The notes under the pieces were generated by a model. It was not told the origin of the DNA. It made no database searches and saw only the letters and a list, made by a program, of their open reading frames with translations. This document shows, piece after piece, positions 52,329-61,051 of a stretch of DNA of 64,000 bases; within the stretch, counting starts at the first letter, position 1, and each line of letters starts with the position of its first letter. Source of the DNA: Collinsella sp. AF33-16 (lineage in GTDB: Bacteria > Actinomycetota > Coriobacteriia > Coriobacteriales > Coriobacteriaceae); the NCBI RefSeq assembly GCF_003475325.1, contig NZ_QRQC01000002.1:88320-152319 (forward strand), in the 5' to 3' direction. The position numbers were made by a program, and so were the translations under genes.

Positions 52329-54755
52329 TTACGCGTGCCAGATCTCGTCGCGGTACTCGCGGATGGTGCGGTCGCTCGAGAACCAGCCGGAGGAGGCGGT
52401 GTTGAGCAGGGCCTTGCGGTTCCAGGTCTCCTGGTCGCCGTAGCTGCCCGTGAGCGCCTCCCACGCATCCACGTAGCTGCGGAAGTCGGCCATGACCAGG
52501 TCGGGGTCGTTGTTGTTCATGAGCTCGTTGTAGATGCTCTCGAAGTTGCCCGAAAGACCCGCAAAGGTGTTGTCCTTGAGCTCGTCCATCACGCGGCCCA
52601 GACGCTCGCGATCGCTGTTGAGCGTATCCCACGCAAAGTAGCTGTTCGACGCCCAGAGCTGCTCGACCTCGGGGGCGGTCAGGCCAAAGATGGCCTCGTT
52701 CTCGCGGCCGGCCAGGTCGGCGATCTCGATGTTGGCGCCGTCGAGGGTGCCCAGCGTAATGGCGCCGTTCATCATGAGCTTCATGTTGGACGTGCCCGAG
52801 GCCTCCTTGCCGGCCGTGGAGATCTGCTCCGAGATCTCGGCGGCGGGGTAGATGAGCTGGGCGTTGCTCACGCGGAAGTTGGGGATAAAGCAGACCTTCA
52901 TGACCTCGTTGACGCGGGCGTCGTTGTTGATGACGTCGGCCACGGAGTTAATGAGGCGGATGGTCTCCTTGGCAAAGGTATAGCTCGAGGCAGCCTTGCC
53001 GCTAAAGATGAAGGTCGTCGGCGTCACGTGGAAGTTGGGGTCGGCGATGCGACGGTTGTAGATATCCATCACCTTCATGATGTTCATGAGCTGGCGCTTG
53101 TAGGCGTGGAAGCGCTTAACCTGAACATCGAAGACGGTGTTGGGGTCGATGACCAGACCGGTCTCGGCCTTAACGTAGGCGGCCAGACGCTCCTTGTTAG
53201 CGCGCTTGGAGGCACCCACGGCCTTAAGGAACTCGGTGTCGTCCTTAAACTCCTTGAGCTTCTCCAGCTCAAAGGCGTCCTTGAGCCAACCATCGCCAAT
53301 GGCCTCGGTCACGAGCTTGGCGTAGGTGGGGTTGGCCTCGGCAAAGAAGCGACGGTGCGAGATACCGTTGGTCTTGTTGTTGAACTTCTCGGGCGTCAGG
53401 GCATAGAAGTCCTTGAGCACAATGTTCTTGATGATGTCGGAGTGAATCTTGGCCACGCCGTTGACGCTGTGGCTGCAGATCACGGACAGGTTGGCCATGC
53501 GAATCTCGCCGTCCCACAGGATGGCGGTCTGGCGCAGACGCTCCTGCCAGCCCTCCTGCGTGGTATCGAACGACTCGTGCCAACGACGGCTGATCTCGTC
53601 GATGATCTGGTACACGCGGGGGAGGAGCTTGGAGAACGTGCCGATGGGCCACTTCTCCAGAGCCTCGGGCAGGATGGTGTGGTTGGTGTAGCTCACGACC
53701 TGCGTCACGATGTTCCAGGCGTCATCCCATTCGAGCTTCTTCTCGTCGATGAGGATGCGCATGAGCTCGGGACCGCACATGGCGGGGTGGGTATCGTTGG
53801 TGTGGATGGCAACAAACTGCGGCAGCAGCTCCCAGTTCTCGCCGTGCTCCTTCTCAAAGGTGTCGAGCAGGCTGTAGATGCCGGCCGAGACAAACAGGTA
53901 CTCCTGCTTCAGGCGCAGCAGACGGCCGTGCTCGCCGGCGTCGTTGGGGTAGAGGATGGCGCTGATGGCCTCGGCTTCGGCGCGCTCGGCGTCGGCCAGG
54001 GCATAGTCGCCGCGGTTGAAGGCCTCCAGGTCAAAGTGCTCCTCGACCGGCTCGGCGGCCCAGACGCGCAGCTTGTTGACGGTCTCGCCGGCATAGCCCA
54101 CCACGGGGATGTCGTAGGGGACGGCCAGGATGTCCTGCGTGTCCACCGTGCGGTAGAACGTGCGGCCGTCCTCCTCAAAGCCTTCGACGCGGCCACCAAA
54201 CTTGATGGTCACGGCCTTGTCCTGACGACGCACCTCCCAGGGATAGCCGTGGGTGAGCCACTCATCGGTGGCCTCGACCTGGCTGCCGTTAACGATTTCC
54301 TGCTTAAACAGGCCGTAGCGGTAGCGCATGCCGTTGCCGTAGCCGGCGATGCCCTCGGCTGCCATGGAATCCAGGAAGCATGCGGCCAGACGGCCCAGGC
54401 CACCGTTGCCCAGGGCCGGATCGGGCTCCTGGTTCTCGATGACGGACAGGTCAAAGCCCATGTCGTCGAGCGCCTCGGCGACCATGTCGCGCACGCCAAA
54501 GTTGAGCAGGTAGTTGTCGAGCAGGCGGCCGATCAAAAACTCGATCGAGAAGTAGTACACGCGCTTCTTGCCCTCGGCGGACACGCGGGCGTCGCTGGTG
54601 GTGGCCACGGTGCGTGCCTTCTCGGCCACGAGCTTGGCCAAGGCGTTAAAGCGGTCCAGGTCGCTGGCGGTCTCGACGCTCTTGCCGCTGATGCTCATGA
54701 CGGCTTCGCGATAGAGCTCGGTAAACTCCTGCTTGTTGTCGAAGATCTTATTCAT
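52329..54755 (-). CDS. glgP: glycogen/maltodextrin phosphorylase
   Basis: The 808-residue PLP enzyme releases glucose 1-phosphate from glycogen. GNGGLGRLAACFLDSMA near residue 115, KRFHAYKRQLMN, and the PLP-lysine region EASGTSNMKLMMNGAITLG with DGANIEI are characteristic. The length is normal. It lies between glgB and glgC on the minus strand, so degradation and synthesis genes share one transcript. Confidence 0.96.
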   Translation of the reverse strand: MNKIFDNKQEFTELYREAVMSISGKSVETASDLDRFNALAKLVAEKARTVATTSDARVSAEGKKRVYYFSIEFLIGRLLDNYLLNFGVRDMVAEALDDMGFDLSVIENQEPDPALGNGGLGRLAACFLDSMAAEGIAGYGNGMRYRYGLFKQEIVNGSQVEATDEWLTHGYPWEVRRQDKAVTIKFGGRVEGFEEDGRTFYRTVDTQDILAVPYDIPVVGYAGETVNKLRVWAAEPVEEHFDLEAFNRGDYALADAERAEAEAISAILYPNDAGEHGRLLRLKQEYLFVSAGIYSLLDTFEKEHGENWELLPQFVAIHTNDTHPAMCGPELMRILIDEKKLEWDDAWNIVTQVVSYTNHTILPEALEKWPIGTFSKLLPRVYQIIDEISRRWHESFDTTQEGWQERLRQTAILWDGEIRMANLSVICSHSVNGVAKIHSDIIKNIVLKDFYALTPEKFNNKTNGISHRRFFAEANPTYAKLVTEAIGDGWLKDAFELEKLKEFKDDTEFLKAVGASKRANKERLAAYVKAETGLVIDPNTVFDVQVKRFHAYKRQLMNIMKVMDIYNRRIADPNFHVTPTTFIFSGKAASSYTFAKETIRLINSVADVINNDARVNEVMKVCFIPNFRVSNAQLIYPAAEISEQISTAGKEASGTSNMKLMMNGAITLGTLDGANIEIADLAGRENEAIFGLTAPEVEQLWASNSYFAWDTLNSDRERLGRVMDELKDNTFAGLSGNFESIYNELMNNNDPDLVMADFRSYVDAWEALTGSYGDQETWNRKALLNTASSGWFSSDRTIREYRDEIWHA

Positions 54756-54849
54756 ACGTTCCTTTCCCCCGGGGATGTTTCTCCCGGAACGGTTATGACT
54801 TGTATCCTACGCCCCCGCGGGGCGGGTAATTACAGCTGTAACGGCTTTG

Positions 54850-57081
54850 TTACGCATCCTTGGCAGATGCTTTAACAGCGCCTGCCTTAGCCTTGGGAGC
54901 AGCCTTTTTGGTGGTTGCCTTCTTGGCCGTGGTCTGGGCGGCAGACTTGGCAGCCTTCGCCTTAGCCGGAGCCTTCTTTGCTGCTGCAGTCTTGGGCTTC
55001 ACCGAGGACGCACGCTTGCGCGTCGCCTTCTTCGGCTCCTCGACCACGGGCGGCTTGTAGCTGCTGGGGCCGCGGCGCTTAAGCACCACGCCTGCCAGGC
55101 CGGGCACCTTAATCTCGATGGAGCCCATCTGCCCGTTCCAGGGATAGGGCTCGCTCGAGCAGGTGTAGGGTTCCTCTCCGGCGTATCCGCTTCCGCCAAA
55201 CTCGGGACGGTCGGAATCGAAGATGACCTCCCAGTCGCCCTCGCGCGGCACGCCCACGCGGAAGCTCTCGTAGCTCGCCGGGTCAAAGTTGATCAGGATC
55301 ACCAGGTCGTCATCGACGTTCTCGCCCTGACGCACAAAGCTCACGATGGACTGCTTGGAGTTGTCCGCGTCGATCCAGGTAAAGCCGTCGTCGGTGTAGC
55401 CGCGCTCGTACAGGGCGGGCTCGGCGGTGTACAGGTGGTTCAGCGCCTTAATGAACGCCTGATGATGACGGTGAGTCTCGTACTCCTCGGTCAGGAACCA
55501 CTGAATGGACTCGTAGTAGCGCCACTCAATAAACTGGCCGATCTCGTTGCCCATAAAGTTGAGCTTGGCACCGGGATGCGTCATCTGGTAGAAGGCCAGC
55601 GTGCGCAGGCCGGCAAACTGGCGCCACCAGTCACCCGGCATGCGGCCGATGAGCGAGCACTTACCGTGCACGACCTCGTCGTGGCTCAGGGGGCAAATGA
55701 AGTTCTCGGTAAAGGCATACATGATGGAGAACGTGAGCAGACCGTGGTTGCCGGGGCGCCACGGAAAATCGGTCTGCATGTAGTGCAGGGTGTCGTTCAT
55801 CCAGCCCATGTCCCACTTGTAGTGGAAGCCAAGGCCGCCGTCCTGGGGCGGGTAGGTCACGAGCGGCCACGCGGTGGACTCCTCAGCCATCATCATCACG
55901 TCGGGGTAGTGCGCCTCTACAGCGCAGTTGACCTGACGGATAAACGCGCTGGCGTCCAGGTCCTCCTCGGTACCGTACTTGTTGAACTTCTTTTGGCCGG
56001 GATCGTCGATGCCAAAGTTGAGGTACAGCATGCTGGACACGCCGTCCATGCGAATGCCGTCCACGTGGAAGTTCTCGAGCCAGTACAGCACGTTGGAGAC
56101 CAGGAAGGAGCGGACCTCACCGCGGGCGAAATCGAACTTGTGCGTGCCCCAGTTGGGGTGAATCTCGTGCTCAAACAGCATATGGCCGTTAAAGGTGGCA
56201 AGGCCGTGGGAGTCGGCGCAAAAACCGCCGGGCACCCAGTCCATGATCACGCCGATGCCCGCCTCGTGGCACGCATCGATAAAGTGCATGAGCTGCTGCG
56301 GGTTGCCGTAGCGCGACGTGGCGGCGTAGTAACCGGTCGTCTGGTAGCCCCAGGAGCCATCGAAGGGATGCTCCATAAGCGGCATGACCTCGATATGCGT
56401 GTAGCCCATGTCGCGCACGTAGTCCACGAGCTCCACCGACAGGTCGTCGTAGGTGTAGAACTCGCCGCGCTGCGCGGGGAAGGGATCCATGGGGCCAGGG
56501 TAGTTGCCGTATTCGTTCGGCTCGCCCTGCGGCGCGTCGCCGTGGCGCTTCCACGAGCCAATATGCACCTCGTAGATGTTAAGCGGCTGCGACATATGGT
56601 TGTGACCGGCGCGGCGCTTGAGCCACGCGGCGTCGTGCCACTGGTAGCCATCGAGGGTCCACAGCACGCTCGCGGTGCCCGGAGGGCACTCAGCCTTAAA
56701 GGCATACGGATCGGCCTTGTAGAGCTTCTCGCCCTCGTTGGTCTCGATAAGGTACTTATAGAGCTGGCCCTGCTCGGCGCCAGGAATAAAGCCTTCCCAA
56801 ATAGCGCTCGTATGCACGGGCACCAGCGGGTCGGCTTGCTCATCCCAGTCGTTAAATTCGCCAATGACGTGAACGCTCTTTACGTCGGGCGCCCAAACGC
56901 AAAAACGCCACCCGCGCGTACGGTTCTGCGTGTCGGGGTGCGCGCCCATCTTTTCCCAGCTGCGCTCCCACGTACCGATGCCAAACAGATAGACATCGTC
57001 TTTGGTGAGCTCCGGCGCGTGCGGAGCGGCTTTACGGGTAGCAGGCTTTTTGGTTGCTGACTTTAGCTTTGTATCGCTCAC
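54850..57081 (-). CDS. glgB: 1,4-alpha-glucan branching enzyme with basic N- and C-terminal tails
   Basis: The 743-residue enzyme makes alpha-1,6 branches. A CBM48 domain (FCVWAPDVKSVHVIGEFNDW) precedes the GH13 barrel with MEHPFDGSWGYQTTGYYA, the nucleophile Asp in GIRMDGVSSMLY, Glu in MMAEESTAWP and LSHDEVVHGK. The first 20 or so residues (TKLKSATKKPATRK) and the last 70 (KKATRKRASSVKPKTAAAKK and similar) are Lys/Ala-rich like the GlgA tail. GTG 57081 is preferred because GGGA lies 6 nt upstream; ATG 57093 or 57096 would add four or five residues. First gene of the glg operon. Confidence 0.92.
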   Translation of the reverse strand: MSDTKLKSATKKPATRKAAPHAPELTKDDVYLFGIGTWERSWEKMGAHPDTQNRTRGWRFCVWAPDVKSVHVIGEFNDWDEQADPLVPVHTSAIWEGFIPGAEQGQLYKYLIETNEGEKLYKADPYAFKAECPPGTASVLWTLDGYQWHDAAWLKRRAGHNHMSQPLNIYEVHIGSWKRHGDAPQGEPNEYGNYPGPMDPFPAQRGEFYTYDDLSVELVDYVRDMGYTHIEVMPLMEHPFDGSWGYQTTGYYAATSRYGNPQQLMHFIDACHEAGIGVIMDWVPGGFCADSHGLATFNGHMLFEHEIHPNWGTHKFDFARGEVRSFLVSNVLYWLENFHVDGIRMDGVSSMLYLNFGIDDPGQKKFNKYGTEEDLDASAFIRQVNCAVEAHYPDVMMMAEESTAWPLVTYPPQDGGLGFHYKWDMGWMNDTLHYMQTDFPWRPGNHGLLTFSIMYAFTENFICPLSHDEVVHGKCSLIGRMPGDWWRQFAGLRTLAFYQMTHPGAKLNFMGNEIGQFIEWRYYESIQWFLTEEYETHRHHQAFIKALNHLYTAEPALYERGYTDDGFTWIDADNSKQSIVSFVRQGENVDDDLVILINFDPASYESFRVGVPREGDWEVIFDSDRPEFGGSGYAGEEPYTCSSEPYPWNGQMGSIEIKVPGLAGVVLKRRGPSSYKPPVVEEPKKATRKRASSVKPKTAAAKKAPAKAKAAKSAAQTTAKKATTKKAAPKAKAGAVKASAKDA

Positions 57082-57317
57082 GTTTGATCCCATCATGACG
57101 CGGCAGCGTGTTGCCTTGGTGACTAGATGCGAAAGGTCCAAGGCTGCACGAATCGAAGGGACGGCGAAGTTTCTGTGATTCGTTCCACCTCGCGTGCTCG
57201 GTGGAACTTTCGGCAAAAACTACGATAACACCTGTTCGTTACTTATATGAACGAAAGTGTTTTTGCGGTGGCGTTTAATCGGTAAGCGCCATGTTTATGC
57301 CACTGGCAGAATTGCGA

Positions 57318-57343
57318 TGGTAAAACTCTTGACAGTTTTACCA
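57318..57343. promoter_or_regulatory. operator-like inverted repeat TGGTAAAAC / GTTTTACCA
   Basis: TGGTAAAAC at 57318-57326 is exactly inverted at 57335-57343 with an 8-nt spacer that contains TTGACA (57329-57334), a possible -35 box. It lies between the divergent glgB and HAD genes. Confidence 0.55.
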
Positions 57344-57374
57344 ATTAGGGTTTCAAGATAGTTGGGTTGACGTT

Positions 57375-57390
57375 TGGTAAAACGTTTTTA
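57375..57390 (+). promoter_or_regulatory. operator-like site TGGTAAAACGTTTTTA
   Basis: A near-palindrome centred on AACGTT, typical of LacI-family operators. It resembles the site before the GH13-GH77 gene and lies 38 nt before the HAD gene start. Confidence 0.5.
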
Positions 57391-57427
57391 GCAGGTTGTT
57401 TACTCTTTGACATCGAAAGGCTCGTTT

Positions 57428-58117
57428 ATGGACCACATCGCTGCCCCAAGTGTTGCTTTTATTTTCGATTGCGACGGCACGCTGGTTAACAGCACCCCCG
57501 TTTGGGCCTATGCCCAGCCCGAGTTATTGCACCGCCACGGAGTTGACGTTACGGTCGACGATTTTGCCCAGTTTGAGCATTTGTCGCTCGAGGACGAGTG
57601 CCAGGCCTACCACGACACCTGGGGCATTGGCGAAAATGGCGAGGAGCTCTACCGCGAGCTGAGCGATATCCTGATCGATGGCTACTCCAAGGTGCCGCCG
57701 CGCGAGGGCCTGCTTGCATTTTTGAAGCAGGCGAAGGAGGCCGGCATTGCCATGTGCGTGGCCACGTCCACTCCGGCCGAGCTGGTTACGTCTGCGCTTG
57801 CGGGCGCCGGGCTCGATGCCTACATGGAGTTTGTGACCACCACAGGCGAGGCGGGGCGCTCCAAGCAGTTCCCCGACGTATACGAGCTGGCGCTGCGCCG
57901 CCTAGAGGAGCGTCACGGGCACAAGTTTGAGCGCGCGTGGGTGTTTGAGGACGCCGTCTTTGGCCTTAAGAGCTCTGGCACCGCCGGCTTTAAGCGCGTG
58001 GGCATCTATGACCCGCACGGGCGCATGGAGCGCGACGAGGTTCGCGCCAACTGCGACATCTTTATCGATAGCTATGAGTATCTGGATTTGGCCCGCGTGC
58101 TTTCGTTTGAGGGATAG
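57428..58117 (+). CDS. HAD-superfamily phosphatase, beta-phosphoglucomutase-like
   Basis: The 229-residue protein has the HAD motif I FIFDCDGTLVNS near residues 12-23, a helical cap, ATSTPAELV (motif II region), and VFEDAVFGLKSS for the metal-binding acidic pair. The cap type matches beta-phosphoglucomutase or small sugar phosphatases. Location next to the glycogen operon hints at a hexose phosphate substrate, but this is inference. ATG 57428 has GAAAGG at 57415-57420. Confidence 0.8.
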   Translation: MDHIAAPSVAFIFDCDGTLVNSTPVWAYAQPELLHRHGVDVTVDDFAQFEHLSLEDECQAYHDTWGIGENGEELYRELSDILIDGYSKVPPREGLLAFLKQAKEAGIAMCVATSTPAELVTSALAGAGLDAYMEFVTTTGEAGRSKQFPDVYELALRRLEERHGHKFERAWVFEDAVFGLKSSGTAGFKRVGIYDPHGRMERDEVRANCDIFIDSYEYLDLARVLSFEG

Positions 58118-58126
58118 GCGAGGGCT

Positions 58127-58768
58127 GTGGCTTGCAAGGTATTAGTGGTCTGCGGCTCGCCCGTGGTGGCGAGCGCGGATCTGTTGCGTAGGCTAGCGGG
58201 GGAGTGCGACCGCGTTGTCGCCGTGGACCGCGGGCTCGACGCGCTGTTGGGCGCAGGGCTGGACTGCGACGTATATGTGGGGGATGCCGACACGGTGAGC
58301 GACGCGGGTCGCGCGTTGGTCGATGCCGCCGAGGCCTTTGAGGTTGAGCGCCACGACCCTTACAAGGACTATACCGATCTTGCGCTGGCGCTCGATTCCG
58401 TCCGCCGCCGCTGGCCGGGTGCCGAAGTGATTACGACCTGCGCCACCGGCGGTCGTCCGGATATGGCCCTGTCCGTGCTGGGGCTACTGGCAGGCTATGC
58501 GGACGCCCCCGTCTGGATCGACGAGGATAAGGTGGTTGCCCGCGTCCTTCACGCAGGTGAGTCGTGGACCATCGAAGGCGCCGAGGGCAAGACGTTTTCC
58601 ATCATCGCCATAGCCCCCAACACTGAGGTAAGCGAGCACGGCCTAGAGTGGGAGCTAGATCACAGCTCCCTGGGCCTGCTAGCCGATACAGGCATTAGCA
58701 ACGTCGTCAGGTCAACAGCCAAGATCCAAGTCCACACCGGCACCGTCATCGCTTACCTCTACAAGTAA
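58127..58768 (+). CDS. thiN: thiamine pyrophosphokinase
   Basis: The 213-residue enzyme converts thiamine to thiamine diphosphate. VAVDRGLDALLGAGL, YVGDADTVS, KDYTDLALAL and GGRPDMALSVLGLL follow the family order, although DADTV and RPDM differ slightly from the usual GDxDS and GRxDH. GTG 58127 follows GCGAGGG and starts 9 nt after the HAD stop. The C-terminal beta-sandwich is complete. Confidence 0.85.
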   Translation: MACKVLVVCGSPVVASADLLRRLAGECDRVVAVDRGLDALLGAGLDCDVYVGDADTVSDAGRALVDAAEAFEVERHDPYKDYTDLALALDSVRRRWPGAEVITTCATGGRPDMALSVLGLLAGYADAPVWIDEDKVVARVLHAGESWTIEGAEGKTFSIIAIAPNTEVSEHGLEWELDHSSLGLLADTGISNVVRSTAKIQVHTGTVIAYLYK

Positions 58769-58824
58769 AGGCCATCGCATCAGGGTTTTATCGGGACGGT
58801 GGATAATCAATTCAAAATTCCCCC

Positions 58825-58853
58825 TTGCATCCCCGCAAACATTCCCCTATAGT
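58825..58853 (+). promoter_or_regulatory. promoter for tRNA-Ala
   Basis: TTGCAT (58825-58830) and TATAGT (58848-58853) are 17 nt apart and end 13 nt before the tRNA. Confidence 0.75.
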
Positions 58854-58866
58854 ATCTCCTCGTCAC

Positions 58867-58942
58867 GGGGGCGTAGCTCAGCTGGGAGAGCGCTTGACTG
58901 GCAGTCAAGAGGTCAGGGGTTCGATCCCCCTCGTCTCCACCA
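58867..58942 (+). tRNA. tRNA-Ala (anticodon GGC)
   Basis: The 76-nt cloverleaf has acceptor GGGGGCG with the G3-U70 pair that identifies tRNA-Ala, D-arm GCTCAGCTGGGAGAGC, anticodon loop CTGGCAG with GGC, T-arm GTTCGATCC and an encoded CCA. Confidence 0.95.
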
Positions 58943-58955
58943 TCGTGAATGCAAA

Positions 58956-58982
58956 GCCTCCGGAAAACCGGAGGCTTTTTTC
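58956..58982 (+). terminator. terminator after tRNA-Ala
   Basis: GCCTCCGG pairs with CCGGAGGC around AAAA, followed by TTTTTT. Confidence 0.95.
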
Positions 58983-59633
58983 GTATACAGCCACCGCGCA
59001 AACCAAAGTGTCGCCACACTAACACCCACACCGCAAAAAGTTGCGCAATTTATTTCCCACTTCTGTACATAGTTTGTTGACCCAACATAATTCCTTTTTG
59101 CATTTCCCGCTGTCAGCGTTGTAGTACGGGCGGTGCATGCCAACAACCACACCCGTATAAACCTGCGTCAATGTGAACAAGTTTGCAAAATAACCCCCTT
59201 AAGAACTGCAAATGATCGATATGTTGCCGCGCACGGCCTAAATCGGTTTCTAGCCGCCTTGTGCTACGATACCTATCGTTACATGGGTTCAACTGCGCTC
59301 ACGGCTTAATCGGTCGCGAAGCACAGGGCAGATCAGCATCCGGCCGTAACGGCGGTGCCAGAAAAACCACGAGCTCCAATAGCGTTGTCATGCGTATTGC
59401 ATTGAATGACTTTGTTCTTGTTTTTGTGCAAGTTGTTCATTTGAATCGGTATTTCATGACAATTCGCAGCGGTCGTACAGCTGTTTGCGTGCGGTCCAGT
59501 TTTGTACCCGCTTGATTGGTTCGCACGCAGCCAGCTGGGGTCGCGGTCATTTTGCGATACACGTCCGCGTCTCTAGCCACTGCGCTTATACATACCGTTC
59601 ACGGTGGGGCAGAGCCACGTGCTTGTCTAACTG
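58983..59633 (+). promoter_or_regulatory. long non-coding leader region of the polysaccharide locus
   Basis: No gene is supported here. An extended -10 element TGCTACGAT (59262-59270) could start a transcript with a leader of about 465 nt before the NusG-like gene. Several short hairpins are possible, but I recognise no riboswitch class, tRNA or ops element. Confidence 0.4.
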
Positions 59634-59706
59634 GGCTCAGGGTTTGAATATGGAGCGCCTTCGCGCATAAGCGCCCTGGCGAAGCCATACCCAAACCCCG
59701 TGAGCC
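59634..59706 (+). promoter_or_regulatory. large leader hairpin upstream of the NusG-like gene
   Basis: GGCTCAGGGTTTGAATATGG (from 59634) pairs imperfectly with 59685-59706, and an inner GGCGC/GCGCC-type stem lies between. TTGTCT at 59623-59628 may extend pairing with AGACAGCAA near the ribosome binding site. It could be an antitermination or translation control element. Confidence 0.5.
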
Positions 59707-59735
59707 ACACGTAAGACAGCAAGGGGGTGGTGCTC

Positions 59736-60050
59736 GTGTGGTATGTGATCCAGGTCATTAACGGTCGCGAAGACGTAATGCGCGAGCGCATCGAGCGCGT
59801 GGTGCCGGCTGGTGCCATGCAGGAACTCTTTTACCCCCAATTTCAAACCGAGATTAAAGTACACGGCGAATGGGTCAATACGACCAAGCCGCTCTTCCCC
59901 GGTTATCTTATCTGCGATACAGCAGATCCCCGTACCGTGCAACAGTACCTGCTACGCATGGACGACTTTGCCCGGGTGCTTTCCCAGGATGGTCAGTTTG
60001 TGCCGCTGGCAAAAGAAGAGGTCCAGCTTTATTGGCGGCTTTACGCATAG
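59736..60050 (+). CDS. loaP: LoaP/NusG-like antiterminator, NGN domain only
   Basis: The 104-residue frame matches the NGN domain of specialised NusG paralogues: WYVIQVINGREDVMRERI, KVHGEWVNTTKPLFPGYLIC and ARVLSQDGQFVPLAKEEV. Such proteins promote antitermination in long polysaccharide or antibiotic operons, which fits the genes downstream. GTG 59736 is chosen because AAGGGGG lies 8 nt upstream and the family starts MWYVIQV. The frame stops at TAG 60048-60050, before the KOW domain, which continues in another frame. Confidence 0.8.
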   Translation: MWYVIQVINGREDVMRERIERVVPAGAMQELFYPQFQTEIKVHGEWVNTTKPLFPGYLICDTADPRTVQQYLLRMDDFARVLSQDGQFVPLAKEEVQLYWRLYA

Positions 60051-60063
60051 GGGAGACCGCGTA

Positions 60064-60282
60064 GTGCCCATGAGCGAGGCCCTAAAAGACGGCGACCAGG
60101 TCGTAGTGACGGCAGGTCCGCTGCTGGGCCACGAAGGCCTTATCAAAAACATTAACAGACGCAAGAGTACTGCTTATTTGGAGCTCGATCTGTGCGGCCG
60201 ACGCGTGACTACCCGCGTTGGCCTTGCCGTGCTTTCAGCCGAGCAGCGCGTCATGCGCAACCTTAAAAAGGCGATCGCCTAG
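60064..60282 (+). CDS. LoaP/NusG-like antiterminator, KOW domain part
   Basis: The 72-residue frame contains VVVTAGPLLGHEGLIKNINR, a KOW motif, and AYLELDLCGRRVTTRVGLAVL. It completes the NusG-like protein whose NGN domain lies in the preceding frame. AGGGGAG at 60049-60055 sits 8 nt before GTG 60064, so separate translation is possible; ATG 60070 is an alternative. A +1 shift at TAG 60048 would also join the two parts. A sequencing error cannot be excluded. Confidence 0.7.
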   Translation: MPMSEALKDGDQVVVTAGPLLGHEGLIKNINRRKSTAYLELDLCGRRVTTRVGLAVLSAEQRVMRNLKKAIA

Positions 60283-60337
60283 CTGCAGGCGACTGCTTAA
60301 CGGGACAGGGAGGATCCCCGGGGGCGGGGACGTAGGT

Positions 60338-61051
60338 TTGAAGGAAATTGTGATAGATAAAACGGAATATAGCGGTGCCGCAGCTGTTGGAGCTAAGCCA
60401 GCTGCTTTAGTAATTAAGCCGAGCGGTACATTGGCTTATCGATTTGTTAAGCGACTTTTCGATTTTGTATTTAGCCTTTGCGTGAGTGTTGTGCTCTTCA
60501 TTCCCATTGTGGTCGTGTGTGCGTTCATCTGTCTTGAGTCCTCTGGCAGCCCTGTTTACTCGCAGGAGCGTGTTGGCAAGGGCGGTAAGACCATCAAGAT
60601 CCTTAAGCTTCGCAGCATGGTTGCGGATGCCGGCAACGTCCAGAAGTATCTGAGTCCTGAGCAGCTGCATCAGTGGGAAGTCGAGCGCAAGGTCGACGAT
60701 GATCCCCGTATTACCAAAGTCGGGCAGTTCATCCGCAAGTGCTCCATTGATGAGATGCCGCAGTTCCTGAACGTGCTGAACGGCGACCTTTCCGTCATCG
60801 GTCCGCGTCCCATAACAAGAGACGAACTTGAACAGCACTTTTCCGATGAGGAAAAGGCTGAGCTGCTCTCTGTCCAGCCCGGTATTACGGGCCTGTGGCA
60901 GGCGACTGACCGCAATGCCGCGACGTTCGAGAGCGGTTTGCGACAGAAGATTGAACTCCGCTACGTGCGCAATCGCTGTTTCCGCATGGACTGGAAATGC
61001 TTTACCGGCACCTTTGGTGCCATGTTCGGTAAAAATAAAACGGGGAAGTAA
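60338..61051 (+). CDS. undecaprenyl-phosphate sugar phosphotransferase (priming glycosyltransferase)
   Basis: The 237-residue bacterial sugar transferase family protein starts polysaccharide repeat-unit assembly by moving a sugar phosphate onto undecaprenyl phosphate. One N-terminal membrane segment (VFSLCVSVVLFIPIVVVCAF) is followed by YSQERVGKGGKTIKILKLRS, SIDEMPQFLNVLNGD, VIGPRP and QPGITGLWQ. The sugar is not predictable. TTG 60338 has GGGGA 7 nt upstream; GTG 60350 is the main alternative. Only the catalytic PglC-like part is present, without the WbaP N-terminal helices. Confidence 0.88.
   Translation: MKEIVIDKTEYSGAAAVGAKPAALVIKPSGTLAYRFVKRLFDFVFSLCVSVVLFIPIVVVCAFICLESSGSPVYSQERVGKGGKTIKILKLRSMVADAGNVQKYLSPEQLHQWEVERKVDDDPRITKVGQFIRKCSIDEMPQFLNVLNGDLSVIGPRPITRDELEQHFSDEEKAELLSVQPGITGLWQATDRNAATFESGLRQKIELRYVRNRCFRMDWKCFTGTFGAMFGKNKTGK

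Noticed and set aside
52335..54875. An 846-codon open frame antisense to glgP
   Set aside because: It is an effect of high GC and codon periodicity opposite a clear phosphorylase; its translation is His/Val/Gly/Asp-rich without any family motif.
60030..60064. Programmed +1 frameshift joining the two NusG-like frames
   Set aside because: No slippery sequence like that of RF2 is present, and a proper ribosome binding site precedes the second frame; it remains possible but is not the preferred reading.
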